A stretch of DNA of 64,000 nt. Origin: Ptiloglossa arizonensis. Lineage: Eukaryota; Arthropoda; Insecta; Hymenoptera; Colletidae. The notes under the pieces were generated by a model. It saw only the letters and a program-made list of their open reading frames with translations. It did no database searches and was not told where the DNA came from. The stretch is taken from NCBI RefSeq assembly GCF_051014685.1, contig NW_027478593.1:806001-870000 (forward strand). Direction: 5' to 3'. The position numbers and the translations under genes were made by a program. Positions 11,864 to 24,752 of this stretch are shown here, in pieces (within the stretch, counting starts at the first letter, position 1; every line of letters begins with the position of its first letter).

Positions 11864-13280
11864 TGGTTGACAAGACAACAAATTTTTTGCAATTCTGCTG
11901 CTCCAGTCGCTTAACCAGAATGGCCTAGGGGAAAAATACACATACCGTTGTAATCGGTCGAGTTTCTACTTTCAGACGCAGCAGGAACTTTTGGATTAGG
12001 TCAATCTGTTCGCGAGATATGTGAGTTTGAAGCCAAGAAATGCTTCAGAAGGCAACAAATTTTTCGCACTTCTGCTGCTCCAAACGCTTAACCACAATGG
12101 CCTAGGGTAAAAATACACATACCGTTGTATTCGGGCGAGTTTCTAGTTTCAGATGCAATAGGAATTTTAGGGATAGGTCAAATCCGTTCGCGGGATATGG
12201 GACTTTGAAGCTAAGAAATGGTTGACAAGATAACAAATTTTTCGCACATCTGCTGCCCCAAACGCTTAACCAGAATGGCCTAGGGGAAAAATACACACAC
12301 CGTTGTAATCGGGCGAGTTTCTACTTTCAGACGCAGCAGGAATTATTGGGTTTGGTCAATCCGTTCGCGAGATATGGGAGTTTGAAGCTAAGAAATGGTT
12401 GAGAAGGCAACAAATTTTTCGCAATTCTGCTGCACCAATCGCTTAACCAGATTGGCCTACGGAAAAAATACACATACCGTTGTATTCGGGCGAGTTTCCA
12501 CTTTCAGATGCAATAGGAATTTTAGGGTTAGGTCAACCCGTTCGCGAGATATGGGACTTTGAAACTAAGAAATGGTTGACAAGACAACAAATTTTTCGCA
12601 CTTCTGCTGCTCCAATCGCGTAACCAGGATGGCCTAGGGGAAATACACACATACCGTTGTAATCGGACGAGTTTCTACTTTCAGACGCAGCAGGAACTTT
12701 TGGGTTAGGTCAATCCGTTCGCGAGATATGGGAGTTTGAAGCTGAGAAATGGTTGACAAGACAACAAATATTTCGCACTTCTGCTGCTCCAAACGCTTAA
12801 CCAGAATGGCCTAGGGAAAAAATACACATACCGTTGCAACCGGACGAGTTTCTACTTTCAGACGCATCAGGAATTTTTGGGTTTGGTCAATCCGTTCGCG
12901 AGATATGGGACTTTGAAGCTAAGAAATGGTTGACAAGACAACAAATTTTTTGCAATTCTGCTGCTCCAGTCGCTTAACCAGATTGGACTAGGGATAAAAT
13001 ACACATACAGTTGTAATCGGGCGAGTTTCTACTTTCAGACGCAGCAGGAATTTCTGGGTCTGGTCTATCCGTTCGCGAGATATGGGACATTGAAGCCCAG
13101 AAATAGTTGAGAAGACAACAAATTTTTCTCACTTCTGCTGCTCCAAACGCTTAACCAGAATGGCCTAGGGAAAAAATACACATACCGTTGCAACCGGACG
13201 AGTTTCTACTTTCAGACGCAGCAGGAATTTTTGGGTCTGGTCAATCCGTTCGCGAGATATGGGACTTTGAAGCTAAGAAA
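11864..13280 (+). repeat. 8-monomer HOR unit A4 (1417 bp)
   Basis: This is the fourth instance, equivalent to 2304-3720. Private changes include TTGGATTAGG near 11993, GCCTACGG near 12455 and TCGGACGAG near 12662. The next unit at 13281 keeps only its first monomer type, with CTTAAGCAG in place of CTTAACCAG, and then diverges. Confidence 0.87.
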
Positions 13281-14076
13281 TGGTTGGCAAGACAACAAAT
13301 TTTTTGCAATTCAGCTGCTCCAGTCGCTTAAGCAGAATGGCCTAGGGGAAAAATACACATACCGTTGTAATCGGTCGAGTTTCTACTTTCAGACGCAGCA
13401 GGAACTTTTGGGTTAGGTCAATCTCTTCGCGAGGTATGTGAGTTTGAAGCCAAGAAATGCTTCAGAAGGCAACAAATTTTTCGCACTTCTGCTGCTCCAA
13501 ACGCTTAACCAGAATGGCCTAGGGAAAAAATACACATACCGTTGCAACCGGACGACTTTCTACTTTCAGACGCAATAGGAATTTTTGGGTTAGGTCAATC
13601 CGTTCGCGAGAAATGGGAGTTTGAAGCTAAGAAATGGTTGAGAAGGCAACAAATTTTTCGCAGTTCTGCTGCTCCAATCGCTTAACCAGATTGGCCTAGG
13701 GATAAAATACACATACCGTTGCAACCGGACGAGTTTCTACTTTCAGACGCAGCAGGAATTTTTGGGTCTGGTCAATCCGTTCGCGAGATATGGGACTTTG
13801 AAGCTAAGAAATGGTTGACAAGACAACAAATTTTTTGCAATTCTGCTGCTCCAGTCGCTTAAGCAGAATGGCCTAGGGGAAAAATACATATACCGTTGTA
13901 ATCGGTCGAGTTTCTACTTTCAGACGCAGCAGGAACTTTTGGGTTAGGTCAATCTGTTCGCGAGGTATGTGAGTTTGAAGCCAAGAAATGCTTCAGAAGG
14001 CAACAAATTTTTCGCACTTCTGCTGCTCCAAACGCTTAACCAGAATGGCCTAGGGAAAAAATACACATACCGTTGT
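13170..14076 (+). repeat. Local three-monomer tandem duplication (531 bp offset)
   Basis: The stretch at about 13170-13545 recurs at about 13701-14076 after exactly 531 bp (three monomers). Both copies have the CTTAAGCAGAATGG variant (13331 and 13862) and GAGGTATGTGAG. Similar CTTAAGCAG monomers appear again near 17577 and 20232, so this small module was carried into the 15-mer HOR. Confidence 0.82.
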
Positions 14077-16079
14077 AACTGGACGAGTATCTATTTTCAG
14101 ACGCAATAGGAACTTTTGGGTTACGTCAATCCGTTCGCGAGATATGGGAGTTTGAAGCTAAGAAATGGTTGAGAAGGCAACAAATTTTTCGCAATTCTGC
14201 TGCTCCAATCGCTTAACCAGAATGGCCTAGGGAAAAAATACACATACCGTTGCAACCGGGCGAGTTTCTACTTTCAGACGCAATAGGAATTTTTGGGTTA
14301 GGTCAATCCGTTCGCGAGATATGGGAGTTTGAAGCTAAGAAATGGTTGAGAAGGCAACAAATTTTTCGCACTTCTGCTGCTCCAATCGCTTAACCAGATT
14401 GGCCCAGGGAAAAAATACACATACCGTTGTAATCGGGCGAGTTTCTACTTTCAGACGCAGCCGGAATTTTTGGGTTTGGTCAATCCGTTCGCGAGATATG
14501 GGGCTTTGAAGCTAAGAAATGATTGAGAAGGCAACAAATTTTTCGCACTTCTGTTGCTCCAAACGCTTAACCACAATGGCCTAGGGAAAAAATACACATA
14601 CCGTTGTATTCGGGCGAGTTTCTAGTTTCAGATGCAATAGGAATTTTAGGGATAGGTCAAATCCGTGCGCGGGATATGGGACTTTGAAGCTAAGAAATGG
14701 TTGAGAAGGCAACAAATTTTTCGCACTTCTGTTGCTCCAAACGCTTAACCACAATGGCCTAGGGAAAAAATACACATACCGTTGTAATCGGGCGAGTTGC
14801 TACTTTCAGACGCAGCAGGAACTTTTGGGTTAGGTCAATCCGTTCGCGAGATATGGGAGTTTGAAGCTAAGAAATGGTTGACAAGACAACAAATTTTTCG
14901 CACTTCTGCTGCTCCAAACGCTTAACCAGAATGGCCTAGGGAAAAAATACACATACCATTGTAATCGGGCGAGTTTATACTTTCAGACGCAGCAGGAATG
15001 CTTGGGTGAGGTCATTCCGTTCGCGAGATATGGGAGTTTGAATCTAAGAAAAGGTTGAGAAGAGAACAAATTTTTCGCAATTCTGCTGCTCCAAACGCCT
15101 AACCAGAACGGCCTAGGGGAAAAATACACATACCGTTGTAATCGGGCGAGTTTCTACTTTCAGATGCAAAAGGAATTCTAGGGTTTGGTCAAACTGTTCG
15201 CGAGATATGGGAGTCTGAAGCCAGGAAATGGATGAGAAGGCAACAAATTTTTCGCACTGCTGCTGCTCCAATCGCTTAACGAGAATGGCCTAGGGAAAAA
15301 ATACACATACACTTGTAATCGGGCGAGTTTCTACTTTCAGATGCAATAGGAATTTTTGGGTTAGGTCAATCTGTTCACGAGATAGGGGAGTTTGAAGCTA
15401 AGAAATGGTTGCGAAGACAACAAATTTTTCGCAATTCTGCTGCTCCAAACGCTTAACCAGAATGGCCAAGGGAAAAAATACACATACCGTTGAAATCGGG
15501 CGAGTTTCTACTTTCAGATGCAATAGGAATTTTTGGGTTAGGTCAATCCGCTCGCGAGATATGGGAGTTTGAAGCTAAGAAATGGTTGAGAAGGTAACAA
15601 ATTTTTCGCTCTTCTGCTGCTCCAGTCGCTTAACCAGAATGGCCTAGGGAAGAAATAAACATACCGTTGTATTCGTGCGAGTTTCTACTTTCAGATGCAA
15701 TAGGAATTTTTGGCTTAGGTCAATCCGATCGCGAGATATGGCAGCTTGAAGCTAAGAAATGGTTGAGAAGGCAACAAATTTTTCGCAATTCTGCTGCTCC
15801 AATCGCTTAACGAGAATGGCCTAGGGAAAAATACACATACCCATGTAATCGGGCGAGTTTCTACTTTCAGACGCAGCAGGAATTTTTTGGTTTGGTCAAT
15901 CCGTTCGCGAGATATGGGACTTTGAAGCTAAGAAATGTTTGACAAGACAACAAATTTTTCGCAGTTCTGCTGCTCCAGTCGCTTAACCAGAATGGCCTAG
16001 GGAAAAAATACACAAACCGTTGCAATCGGGCGAGTTTCTACTTTCAGGCGCAACAGGAATTTTTGGGTTTGGTCAATCG

Positions 16080-16096
16080 GTTCGCGAGATACGGGA
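16080..16096 (+). other. Exact CENP-B-box core (monomer lineage GGCGCAACAGG)
   Basis: The 17-mer GTTCGCGAGATACGGGA fits the pattern NTTCGNNNNANNCGGGN at all nine fixed bases. The usual monomer has T in place of the first C of CGGG. Protein binding is untested. Confidence 0.55.
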
Positions 16097-16433
16097 CTTT
16101 GAAGCTAAGAAATGGTTGAGAGGACAACAAATTATTCGCAATTCTGCTGCTCCAAACGCTTAACCGGAATGGCCTAGGGAAAAAATACACATACCCTTGT
16201 AATCGGGCGAGTTTCTACTTTCAGACGCAGCAGGAGTTCTTGGGTTAGGTCATTCCGTTCGCGAGATATGGGAGTTTGAATCTACGAAATGGTTGAGAAG
16301 ACAACAAATTTTTCGCAATTCTGCTGCTCCAAACGCTTAACCAGAATGGCCTAGGGAAAAAACACACATACCGTTGTAATCGGGCGAGTTTCTACTTTCA
16401 GGCGCAACAGGAATTTTTGGGTTTGGTCAATCG

Positions 16434-16450
16434 GTTCGCGAGATACGGGA
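16434..16450 (+). other. Exact CENP-B-box core
   Basis: Same 17-mer as at 16080, two monomers later (354 bp), followed by TTTTGAAG instead of CTTTGAAG. Confidence 0.55.
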
Positions 16451-16466
16451 TTTTGAAGCTAAGAAA

Positions 16467-19122
16467 TGGTTGAGAGGACAACAAATTTTTCGCACTTCTG
16501 CTGCTGCAAACACTTAACCAGAATGTCCCAGGGAAAAAATACACATACCGTTGTAATCGGGCGAGTTTCTACTTTCAGACGCAGCAGGAATTTTTGGGTT
16601 TGGTCAATCCGTTCGCGAGATATGGGACTTTGAAGCTAAGAAATGTTTGACAAGACAACAAATTTTTCGCACTTCTGCTGCTCCAGTCGCTTAACCAGAG
16701 TGGCCTAGGGAAAAAATACACATACCGTTGCAATCGGGCTAGTTTCTGCTTTCAGACGCAGCAGGACATTTTGGGTTAGGTCAATCCGTTCGCGAGATAT
16801 GGGACTTTGAAGCTAAGAAATGGTTGACAAGACAACAAATTTTTTGCATTTCTGCTGCTCCAGTCGCTTAACCAGATTGGCCTAGGGATAAAATACACAT
16901 ACCGTTGTAATCGGGCGAGTTTCTACTTTCAGACGCAGCAGGAATTTCTGGGTCTGGTCTATCCGTTCGCGAGATATGGGACATTGAAGCCAAGAAATAG
17001 TTGAGAAGACAACAAATTTTTCGCACTTCTGCTGCTCCAAACGCTTAACCAGAATGGCCTAGGGAAAAAATACACATACCGTTGCAACCGGACGAGTTTC
17101 TACTTTCAGACGCAGCAGGAATTTTTGGGTTTGGTCAATCCGTTCGCGAGATACGGGACTTTGAAGCTAAGAAATGGTTGACAAGACAACAAATTTTTTG
17201 CAATTCTGCTGCTCCAGTCGCTTAACCAGAATGGCCTAGGGGAAAAATACACATACCGTTGTAATCGGTCGAGTTTCTACTTTCAGACGCAGCAGGAACT
17301 TTTGGGTTAGGTCAATCTGTTCGCGAGATATGTGAGTTTGAAGCCAAGAAATGCTTCAGAAGGCAACAAATTTTTCGCACTTCTGCTGCTCCAAACGCTT
17401 AACCAGAATGGCCTAGGGAAAAAATACACATACCGTTGCAACCGGACGACTTTCTACTTTCAGAAGCAATAGGAATTTTTGGGTTAGGTCAATCCGTTCG
17501 CGAGAAATGGGAGTTTGAAGCTAAGAAATGGTTGAGAAGGCAACAAATTTTTCGCAGTTCTGCTGCTCCAGTCGCTTAAGCAGAATGGCCTAGGGGAAAA
17601 ATACACATACCGTTGTAATCGGTCGAGTTTCTACTTTCAGACGCAGCAGGAACTTTTGGGTTAGGTCAATCTGTTCGCGAGATATGTGAGTTTGAAGCCA
17701 AGAAATGCTTCAGAAGGCAACAAATTTTTGGCACTTCTGCTGCTCCAAACGCTTAACCAGAATGGCCTAGGGAAAAAATACACATACCGTTGCAACCGGA
17801 CGACTTTCTACTTTCAGACTCAATAGGAATTTTTGGGTTAGGTCAATCCATTCGCGAGATATGGGAGTTTGAAGCTAAGAAATGGTTGAGAAGGCAACAA
17901 ATTTTTCGCACTTCTGCTGCTCCAATCGCTTAACCAGATTGGCCTAGGGAAAAAATACACATACCGTTGTAATCGGGCGAGTTTCTACTTTCAGACGCAG
18001 CCGGAATTTTTGGGTATGGTCAGTCCGTTCGCGAGATATGGGACTTTGAAGCTAAGAAATGATTGAGAAGGCAACAAATTTTTCGCACTTCTGTTGCTCC
18101 AAACGCTTAACCACAATGGCCTAGGGAAAAAATACACATACCGTTGTATTCGGGCGAGTTTCTAGTTTCAGATGCAATAGGAATTTTAGGGATAGGTCAA
18201 ATCCGTTCGCGGGATATGGGACTTTGAAGCTAAGAAATGGTTGACAAGATAACAAATTTTTCGCAAATCTGCTGCCACAAACGCTTAACCAGAATGGCCT
18301 AGGGGAAAAATACACATACCGTTGTATTCGGGCGAGTTTCCACTTTCAGATGCAATAGGAATTTTAGGGTTAGGTCAATCCGTTCGCGAGATATGGGACG
18401 TTGAAACTAAGAAATGGTTGACAAGACAGCAAATTTTTCGCACATCTGCTACTCCAGTCGCGTAACCAGGATGGCCTAGGGGAAATATACACATACCGTT
18501 GTAATCGGGCGAGTTGCTACTTTCAGACGCAGCAGGAACTTTTGGGTTAGGTCAATCCGTTCGCGAGATATGGGAGTTTGAAGCTAAGAAATGGTTGACA
18601 AGACAACAAATTTTTCGCACTTCTGCTGCTCCAAACGCTTAACCAGAATGGCCTAGGGAAAAAATACACATACCGTTGTAATCGGGCGAGTTTATACTTT
18701 CAGACGCAGCAGGAATGCTTGGGTGAGGTCATTCCGTTCGCGAGATATGGGAGTTTGAATCTAAGAAATGGTTGAGAAGAGAACAAATTTTTCGCAATTC
18801 TGCTGCTCCAAACGCTTAACCAGAACGGCCTAGGGGAAAAATACACATACCGTTGTAATCGGGCGAGTTTCTACTTTCAGATGCAAAAGGAATTCTAGGG
18901 TTTGGTCAATCTGTTCGCGAGATATGGGAGTTTGAAGCCAGGAAATGGATGAGGAGGCAACAAATTTTTCGCACTGCTGCTGCTCCAATCGCTTAACGAG
19001 AATGGCCTAGGGAAAAAATACACATACACTTGTAATCGGGCGAGTTTCTACTTTCAGATGCAATAGGAATTTTTGGGTTAGGTCAATCTGTTCACGAGAT
19101 AGGGGAGTTTGAAGCTAAGAAA
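16467..19122 (+). repeat. 15-monomer HOR unit C1 (2656 bp)
   Basis: The unit begins with a monomer reading CTGCTGCAAACACTTAACC and GAATGTCCCAGGG. Its order recurs 2656 bp downstream (15 x 177 + 1). The extra base is again the GGTCAAATCCG monomer, near 18197. It contains an inherited piece of the 8-mer HOR (types 7, 8 and 1, about 16820-17350), showing that older HORs were broken up and re-amplified inside newer ones. Confidence 0.87.
17142..17158 (+). other. Exact CENP-B-box core in a type-8 monomer
   Basis: This monomer otherwise matches position 8 of the 8-mer HOR, whose other copies read ATATGGGA. A single T-to-C difference creates the exact core here. The equivalent monomer in C2 (about 19798) reads ATATGGGA. 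Confidence 0.55.
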
Positions 19123-21601
19123 TGATTGACAAGACAACAAATTTTTCGCACTTCTGCTGCTGCAAACACTTAACCAGAATGTCCCAGGGAAAAAATACAC
19201 ATACCGTTGTAATCGGGCGAGTTTCTACTTTCAGACGCAGCAGGAATTTTTGGGTTTGGTCAATCCGTTCGCGAGATATGGGACTTTGAAGCTAAGAAAT
19301 GTTTGACAAGACAACAAATTTTTCGCACTTCTGCTGCTCCAGTCGCTTAACCAGAGTGGCCTAGGGAAAAAATACACATACCGTTGCAATCGGGCTAGTT
19401 TCTGCTTTCAGACGCAGCAGGACATTTTGGGTTAGGTCAATCCGTTCGCGAGATATGGGACTTTGAAGCTAAGAAATGGTTGACAAGACAACCAATTTTT
19501 TGCATTTCTGCTGCTCCAGTCGCTTAACCAGATTGGCCTAGGGATAAAATACACATACCGTTGTAATCGGGCGAGTTTCTACTTTCAGACGCAGCAGGAA
19601 TTTCTGGGTCTGGTCTATCCGTTCGCGAGATATGGGACATTGAAGCCAAGAAATGGTTGAGAAGACAACAAATTTTTCGCACTTCTGCTGCTCCAAACGC
19701 TTAACCAGAATGGCCTAGGGAAAAAATACACATACCGTTGCAACCGGACGAGTTTCTACTTTCAGACGCAGCAGGAATTTTTGGGTTTGGTCAATCCGTT
19801 CGCGAGATATGGGACTTTGAAGCTAAGAAATGGTTGACAAGACAACAAATTTTTTGCAATTCTGCTGCTCCAGTCGCTTAACCAGAATGGCCTAGGGGAA
19901 AAATACACATACCGTTGTAATCGGTCGAGTTTCTACTTTCAGACGCAGCAGGAACTTTTGGGTTAGGTCAATCTGTTCGCGAGATATGTGAGTTTGAAGC
20001 CAAGAAATGCTTCAGAAGGCAACAAATTTTTCGCACTTCTGCTGCTCCAAACGCTTAACCAGAATGGCCTAGGGAAAAAATACACATACCGTTGCAACCG
20101 GACGACTTTCTACTTTCAGAAGCAATAGGAATTTTTGGGTTAGGTCAATCCGTTCGCGAGAAATGGGAGTTTGAAGCTAAGAAATGGTTGAGAAGGCAAC
20201 AAATTTTTCGCAGTTCTGCTGCTCCAGTCGCTTAAGCAGAATGGCCTAGGGGAAAAATACACATACCGTTGTAATCGGTCGAGTTTCTACTTTCAGACGC
20301 AGCAGGAACTTTTGGGTTAGGTCAATCTGTTCGCGAGATATGTGAGTTTGAAGCCAAGAAATGCTTCAGAAGGCAACAAATTTTTCGCACTTCTGCTGCT
20401 CCAAACGCTTAACCAGAATGGCCTAGGGAAAAAATACACATACCGTTGCAACCGGACGACTTTCTACTTTCAGACGCAATAGGAATTTTTGGGTTAGGTC
20501 AATCCATTCGCGAGATATGGGAGTTTGAAGCTAAGAAATGGTTGAGAAGGCAACAAATTTTTCGCACTTCTGCTGCTCCAATCGCTTAACCAGATTGGCC
20601 TAGGGAAAAAATACACATACCGTTGTAATCGGGCGAGTTTCTACTTTCAGACGCAGCCGGAATTTTTGGGTATGGTCAGTCCGTTCGCGAGATATGGGAC
20701 TTTGAAGCTAAGAAATGATTGAGAAGGCAACAAATTTTTCGCACTTCTGTTGCTCCAAACGCTTAACCACAATGGCCTAGGGAAAAAATACACATACCGT
20801 TATATTCGGGCGAGTTTCTAGTTTCAGATGCAATAGGAATTTTAGGGATAGGTCAAATCCGTTCGCGGGATATGGGACTTTGAAGCTAAGAAATGGTTGA
20901 CAAGATAACAAATTTTTCGCAAATCTGCTGCCACAAACGCTTAACCAGAATGGCCTAGGGGAAAAATACACATACCGTTGTATTCGGGCGAGTTTCCACT
21001 TTCAGATGCAATAGGAATTTTAGGGTTAGGTCAATCCGTTCGCGAGATATGGGACGTTGAAACTAAGAAATGGTTGACAAGACAGCAAATTTTTCGCACA
21101 TCTGCTACTCCAGTCGCGTAACCAGGATGGCCTAGGGGAAATATACACATACCGTTGTAATCGGGCGAGTTGCTACTTTCAGACGCAGCAGGAACTTTTG
21201 GGTTAGGTCAATCCGTTCGCGAGATATGGGAGTTTGAAGCTAAGAAATGGTTGACAAGACAACAAATTTTTCGCACTTCTGCTGCTCCAAACGCTTAACC
21301 AGAATGGCCTAGGGAAAAAATACACATACCGTTGTAATCGGGCGAGTTTATACTTTCAGATGCAAAAGGAATTCTAGGGTTTGGTCAATCTGTTCGCGAG
21401 ATATGGGAGTTTGAAGCCAGGAAATGGATGAGGAGGCAACAAATTTTTCGCACTGCTGCTGCTCCAATCGCTTAACGAGAATGGCCTAGGGAAAAAATAC
21501 ACATACACTTGTAATCGGGCGAGTTTCTACTTTCAGATGCAATAGGAATTTTTGGGTTAGGTCAATCTGTTCACGAGATAGGGGAGTTTGAAGCTAAGAA
21601 A
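19123..21601 (+). repeat. 14-monomer derivative HOR unit C2 (2479 bp)
   Basis: This is the tandem copy of C1 lacking one monomer. Near 21357 the sequence passes from GCGAGTTTATACTTTCAG directly into ATGCAAAAGG, skipping the monomer with GCTTGGGTGAGG found in C1 at about 18717. The deletion equals one repeat (177 bp) and is in register, as expected for unequal exchange. The last part overlaps the start of the 7-kb duplication. Confidence 0.86.
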
Positions 21602-22275
21602 TGATTGCGAAGACAACAAATTTTTCGCAATTCTGCTGCTCCAAACGCTTAACCAGAATGGCCTAGGGAAAAAATACACATACCGTTGTAATCGTGCGAG
21701 TGTCTACTTTCAGATGCAATAGGAATTTTTGGGTTAGGTCAATCCGTTTGCGAGATATGGGAGATTGAAGCTAAGAAATGGTTGAGAAGGCAACAAATTT
21801 TTCGCACTTCTGTTGCTCCAAACTCTTAACCACAATGGGCTAGGGAAAAGATACACATACCGTTGTAATCGGGCGAGTTTCTAATTTCAGATGCAATAGG
21901 AATTTTAGGGTTTGGTCAATCTGTTCGCGAGATATGGCAGCTTGAAGCTAAGAAATGGTTGAGAAGGCAACAAATTTTTCGCAATTCTGCTGCTCCAATC
22001 GCTTAACGAGAATGGCCTAGGGAAAAATACACATACCCTTGTAATCGGGCGAGTTTCTACTTTCAGACGCAGCAGGAATTTTTTGGTTTGGTCAATCCGT
22101 TCGCGAGATATGGGACTTTGAAGCTAAGAAATGTTTGACAAGACAACAAATTTTTCGCAGTTCTGCTGCTCCAGTCGCTTAACCAGAATGGCCTAGGGAA
22201 AAAATACACAAACCGTTGCAATCGGGCGAGTTTCTACTTTCAGGCGCAACAGGAATTTTTGGGTTTGGTCAATCG

Positions 22276-22292
22276 GTTCGCGAGATACGGGA
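22276..22292 (+). other. Exact CENP-B-box core at the left edge of the D1 7-mer
   Basis: The 17-mer fits all nine fixed bases. The upstream sequence CAATCG marks the GGCGCAACAGG lineage. Confidence 0.55.
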
Positions 22293-23514
22293 CTTTGAAG
22301 CTAAGAAATGGTTGAGAAGGCAACAAATTTTTCGCACTTCTGCTGCTCCAAACGCTTAACCAGAATGGCCTAGGGAAAAAATACACATACCGTTGTAATC
22401 GGGCGAGTTTATACTTTCAGACGCAGCAGGAATGCTTGGGTTTGGTCAATCCGTTCGCGAGATATCGGACTTTGAAGGTAAGAAATGGTTGACAAGATAA
22501 CAAATTTTTTACACTTCTGCTGCTCCAATCGCTTAACCAGAATGGCCTCGGGGAAAAATACACATACCGTTGTAATCGGGCGAGTTTCTAGTTTCAGATG
22601 CAATAGGAATTTTTGGGTTAGGTCAATCCGTTCGCGAGATATGGGAGTTTGAAGCTAGGAAATGGTTGAGAAGCAACAAATTTTTCGCACTTCTGCTGCT
22701 CCAAACGCTTAACCAGAATGGCCTAGCGAAGAAATACACATACCGTTGTAATCGGGCGAGTTTCTACTTTCAGACGCTGCAGGACATTTTGGGTTAAGTC
22801 AATCCGTTCGCGAGATATGGGACATTGAAGCTAAGAAATGGTTGACAAGACAACAAATTTTTCGCACTTCTGCTGCTCCAAACGCTTAACCAGAACGGCC
22901 TAGGGGAAAAATACACATACCGTTGTAATCGGGCGAGTTTCTACTTTCAGACGCAATAGGAATTTTAGGGTTTGGTCAATCTGTTCGCGAGATATGGGAG
23001 TTTGAAGCTAAGAAATGGTAGACAAGACAACAAATTTTTCGCACTTCTGCTGCTCCAAACGCTTAACCAGAACGGCCTAGGGGAAAAATACACATACCGT
23101 TGTAATCGGGCGGGTTTCTACTTTCAGATGCAATAGGAATTTTAGGGTTTGGTCAATCTGTTCGCGTGATATGGGAGTTTGAAGATAAGAAATGGTTGAG
23201 AAGGCAACAAATTTTTCGCACTTCTGCTGCTCCAATCGCTTAACGAGAATGGCCTAGGGAAAAAATACACATACCGTTGTAATCGGGCGAGTTTCTACTT
23301 TCAGACGCAGCAGGAATTTTTGGGTTTGTTCAATCCGTTAGCGAGATATGGGAGTTTGAAGCTAAGAAATAGTTGAGAAGACAACAAGTTTTTCGCACTT
23401 CTGCTGCTCCAAACGCTAAACCAGAATGGCCTAGGGGAAAAATACACATACCGTTGTAATCGGGCGAGTTTCTACTTACAGATGCAATAGTAATTTTAGG
23501 GTTTGGTCAATCTG
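22277..23514 (+). repeat. Nested 7-mer unit, D1 copy a (1238 bp)
   Basis: Seven monomers that recur immediately downstream. The length is 7 x 177 - 1, the missing base being in GAGAAGCAACAAA near 22670, where other monomers have GAGAAGGCAACAAA. The unit includes CGGACTTTGAAGGTAAG, GCCTCGGGG and GCCTAGCGAAG variants. An exact CENP-B-box core lies at its left edge. Confidence 0.87.
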
Positions 23515-23530
23515 TTCGCGAGATACGGGA
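23514..23530 (+). other. Exact CENP-B-box core at the D1 7-mer junction
   Basis: Same 17-mer in a hybrid monomer: upstream is the GTAATTTTAGGG type and downstream the ATACGGGACTTTG type. The breakpoint of the 7-mer duplication falls at or beside the element. Confidence 0.55.
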
Positions 23531-24752
23531 CTTTGAAGCTAAGAAATGGTTGAGAAGGCAACAAATTTTTCGCACTTCTGCTGCTCCAAACGCTTAACCA
23601 GAATGGCCTAGGGAAAAAATACACATACCGTTGTAATCGGGCGAGTTTATACTTTCAGACGCAGCAGGAATGCTTGGGTTTGGTCAATCCGTTCGCGAGA
23701 TATCGGACTTTGAAGGTAAGAAATGGTTGACAAGATAACAAATTTTTTACACTTCTGCTGCTCCAATCGCTTAACCAGAATGGCCTCGGGGAAAAATACA
23801 CATACCGTTGTAATCGGGCGAGTTTCTAGTTTCAGATGCAATAGGAATTTTTGGGTTAGGTCAATCCGTTCGCGAGATATGGGAGTTTGAAGCTAGGAAA
23901 TGGTTGAGAAGCAACAAATTTTTCGCACTTCTGCTGCTCCAAACGCTTAACCAGAATGGCCTAGCGAAGAAATACACATACCGTTGTAATCGGGCGAGTT
24001 TCTACTTTCAGACGCTGCAGGACATTTTGGGTTAAGTCAATCCGTTCGCGAGATATGGGACATTGAAGCTAAGAAATGGTTGACAAGACAACAAATTTTT
24101 CGCACTTCTGCTGCTCCAAACGCTTAACCAGAACGGCCTAGGGGAAAAATACACATACCGTTGTAATCGGGCGAGTTTCTACTTTCAGACGCAATAGGAA
24201 TTTTAGGGTTTGGTCAATCTGTTCGCGAGATATGGGAGTTTGAAGCTAAGAAATGGTAGACAAGACAACAAATTTTTCGCACTTCTGCTGCTCCAAACGC
24301 TTAACCAGAACGGCCTAGGGGAAAAATACACATACCGTTGTAATCGGGCGGGTTTCTACTTTCAGATGCAATAGGAATTTTAGGGTTTGGTCAATCTGTT
24401 CGCGTGATATGGGAGTTTGAAGATAAGAAATGGTTGAGAAGGCAACAAATTTTTCGCAATTCTGCTGCTCCAATCGCTTAACGAGAATGGCCTAGGGAAA
24501 AAATACACATACCGTTGTAATCGGGCGAGTTTCTACTTTCAGACGCAGCAGGAATTTTTGGGTTTGTTCAATCCGTTAGCGAGATATGGGAGTTTGAAGC
24601 TAAGAAATAGTTGAGAAGACAACAAGTTTTTCGCACTTCTGCTGCTCCAAACGCTAAACCAGAATGGCCTAGGGGAAAAATACACATACCGTTGTAATCG
24701 GGCGAGTTTCTACTTTCAGATGCAATAGTAATTTTAGGGTTTGGTCAATCTG
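23515..24752 (+). repeat. Nested 7-mer unit, D1 copy b (1238 bp)
   Basis: This is the tandem copy of 22277-23514 and differs from it at only a few bases, for example GCAATTCTG near 24457 against GCACTTCTG near 23219. It diverges near 24763, where AGAGATGGG replaces AGATACGGG. Confidence 0.87.

Larger units (their letters stand above)
9915..13280 (+). repeat. HOR block A, right copy
   Basis: This is the second copy of the left-end block. Its first bases reproduce the start of the window, including the CTGCGGCTCC variant. Two complete 8-mer units lie inside it. Compared with the left copy it lacks two monomers just before 10447. The match shows that the segment left of block B was copied to its right side, giving an A-B-B-A arrangement in direct orientation. 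Confidence 0.85.
14077..16466 (+). repeat. Mosaic satellite stretch left of the 15-mer HOR
   Basis: About 13-14 monomers. Parts match the 15-mer HOR downstream: about 14400-14880 matches 3540 bp (20 monomers) downstream, and about 14881-15400 matches 3717 bp (21 monomers) downstream. Variant markers include GAATGCTTGGGTGAGGTC near 14997, TTCACGAGATAGGGG near 15374 and GGCGCAACAGG near 16047. The last belongs to the monomer lineage that carries exact CENP-B-box cores. No unique sequence is present. Confidence 0.8.
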
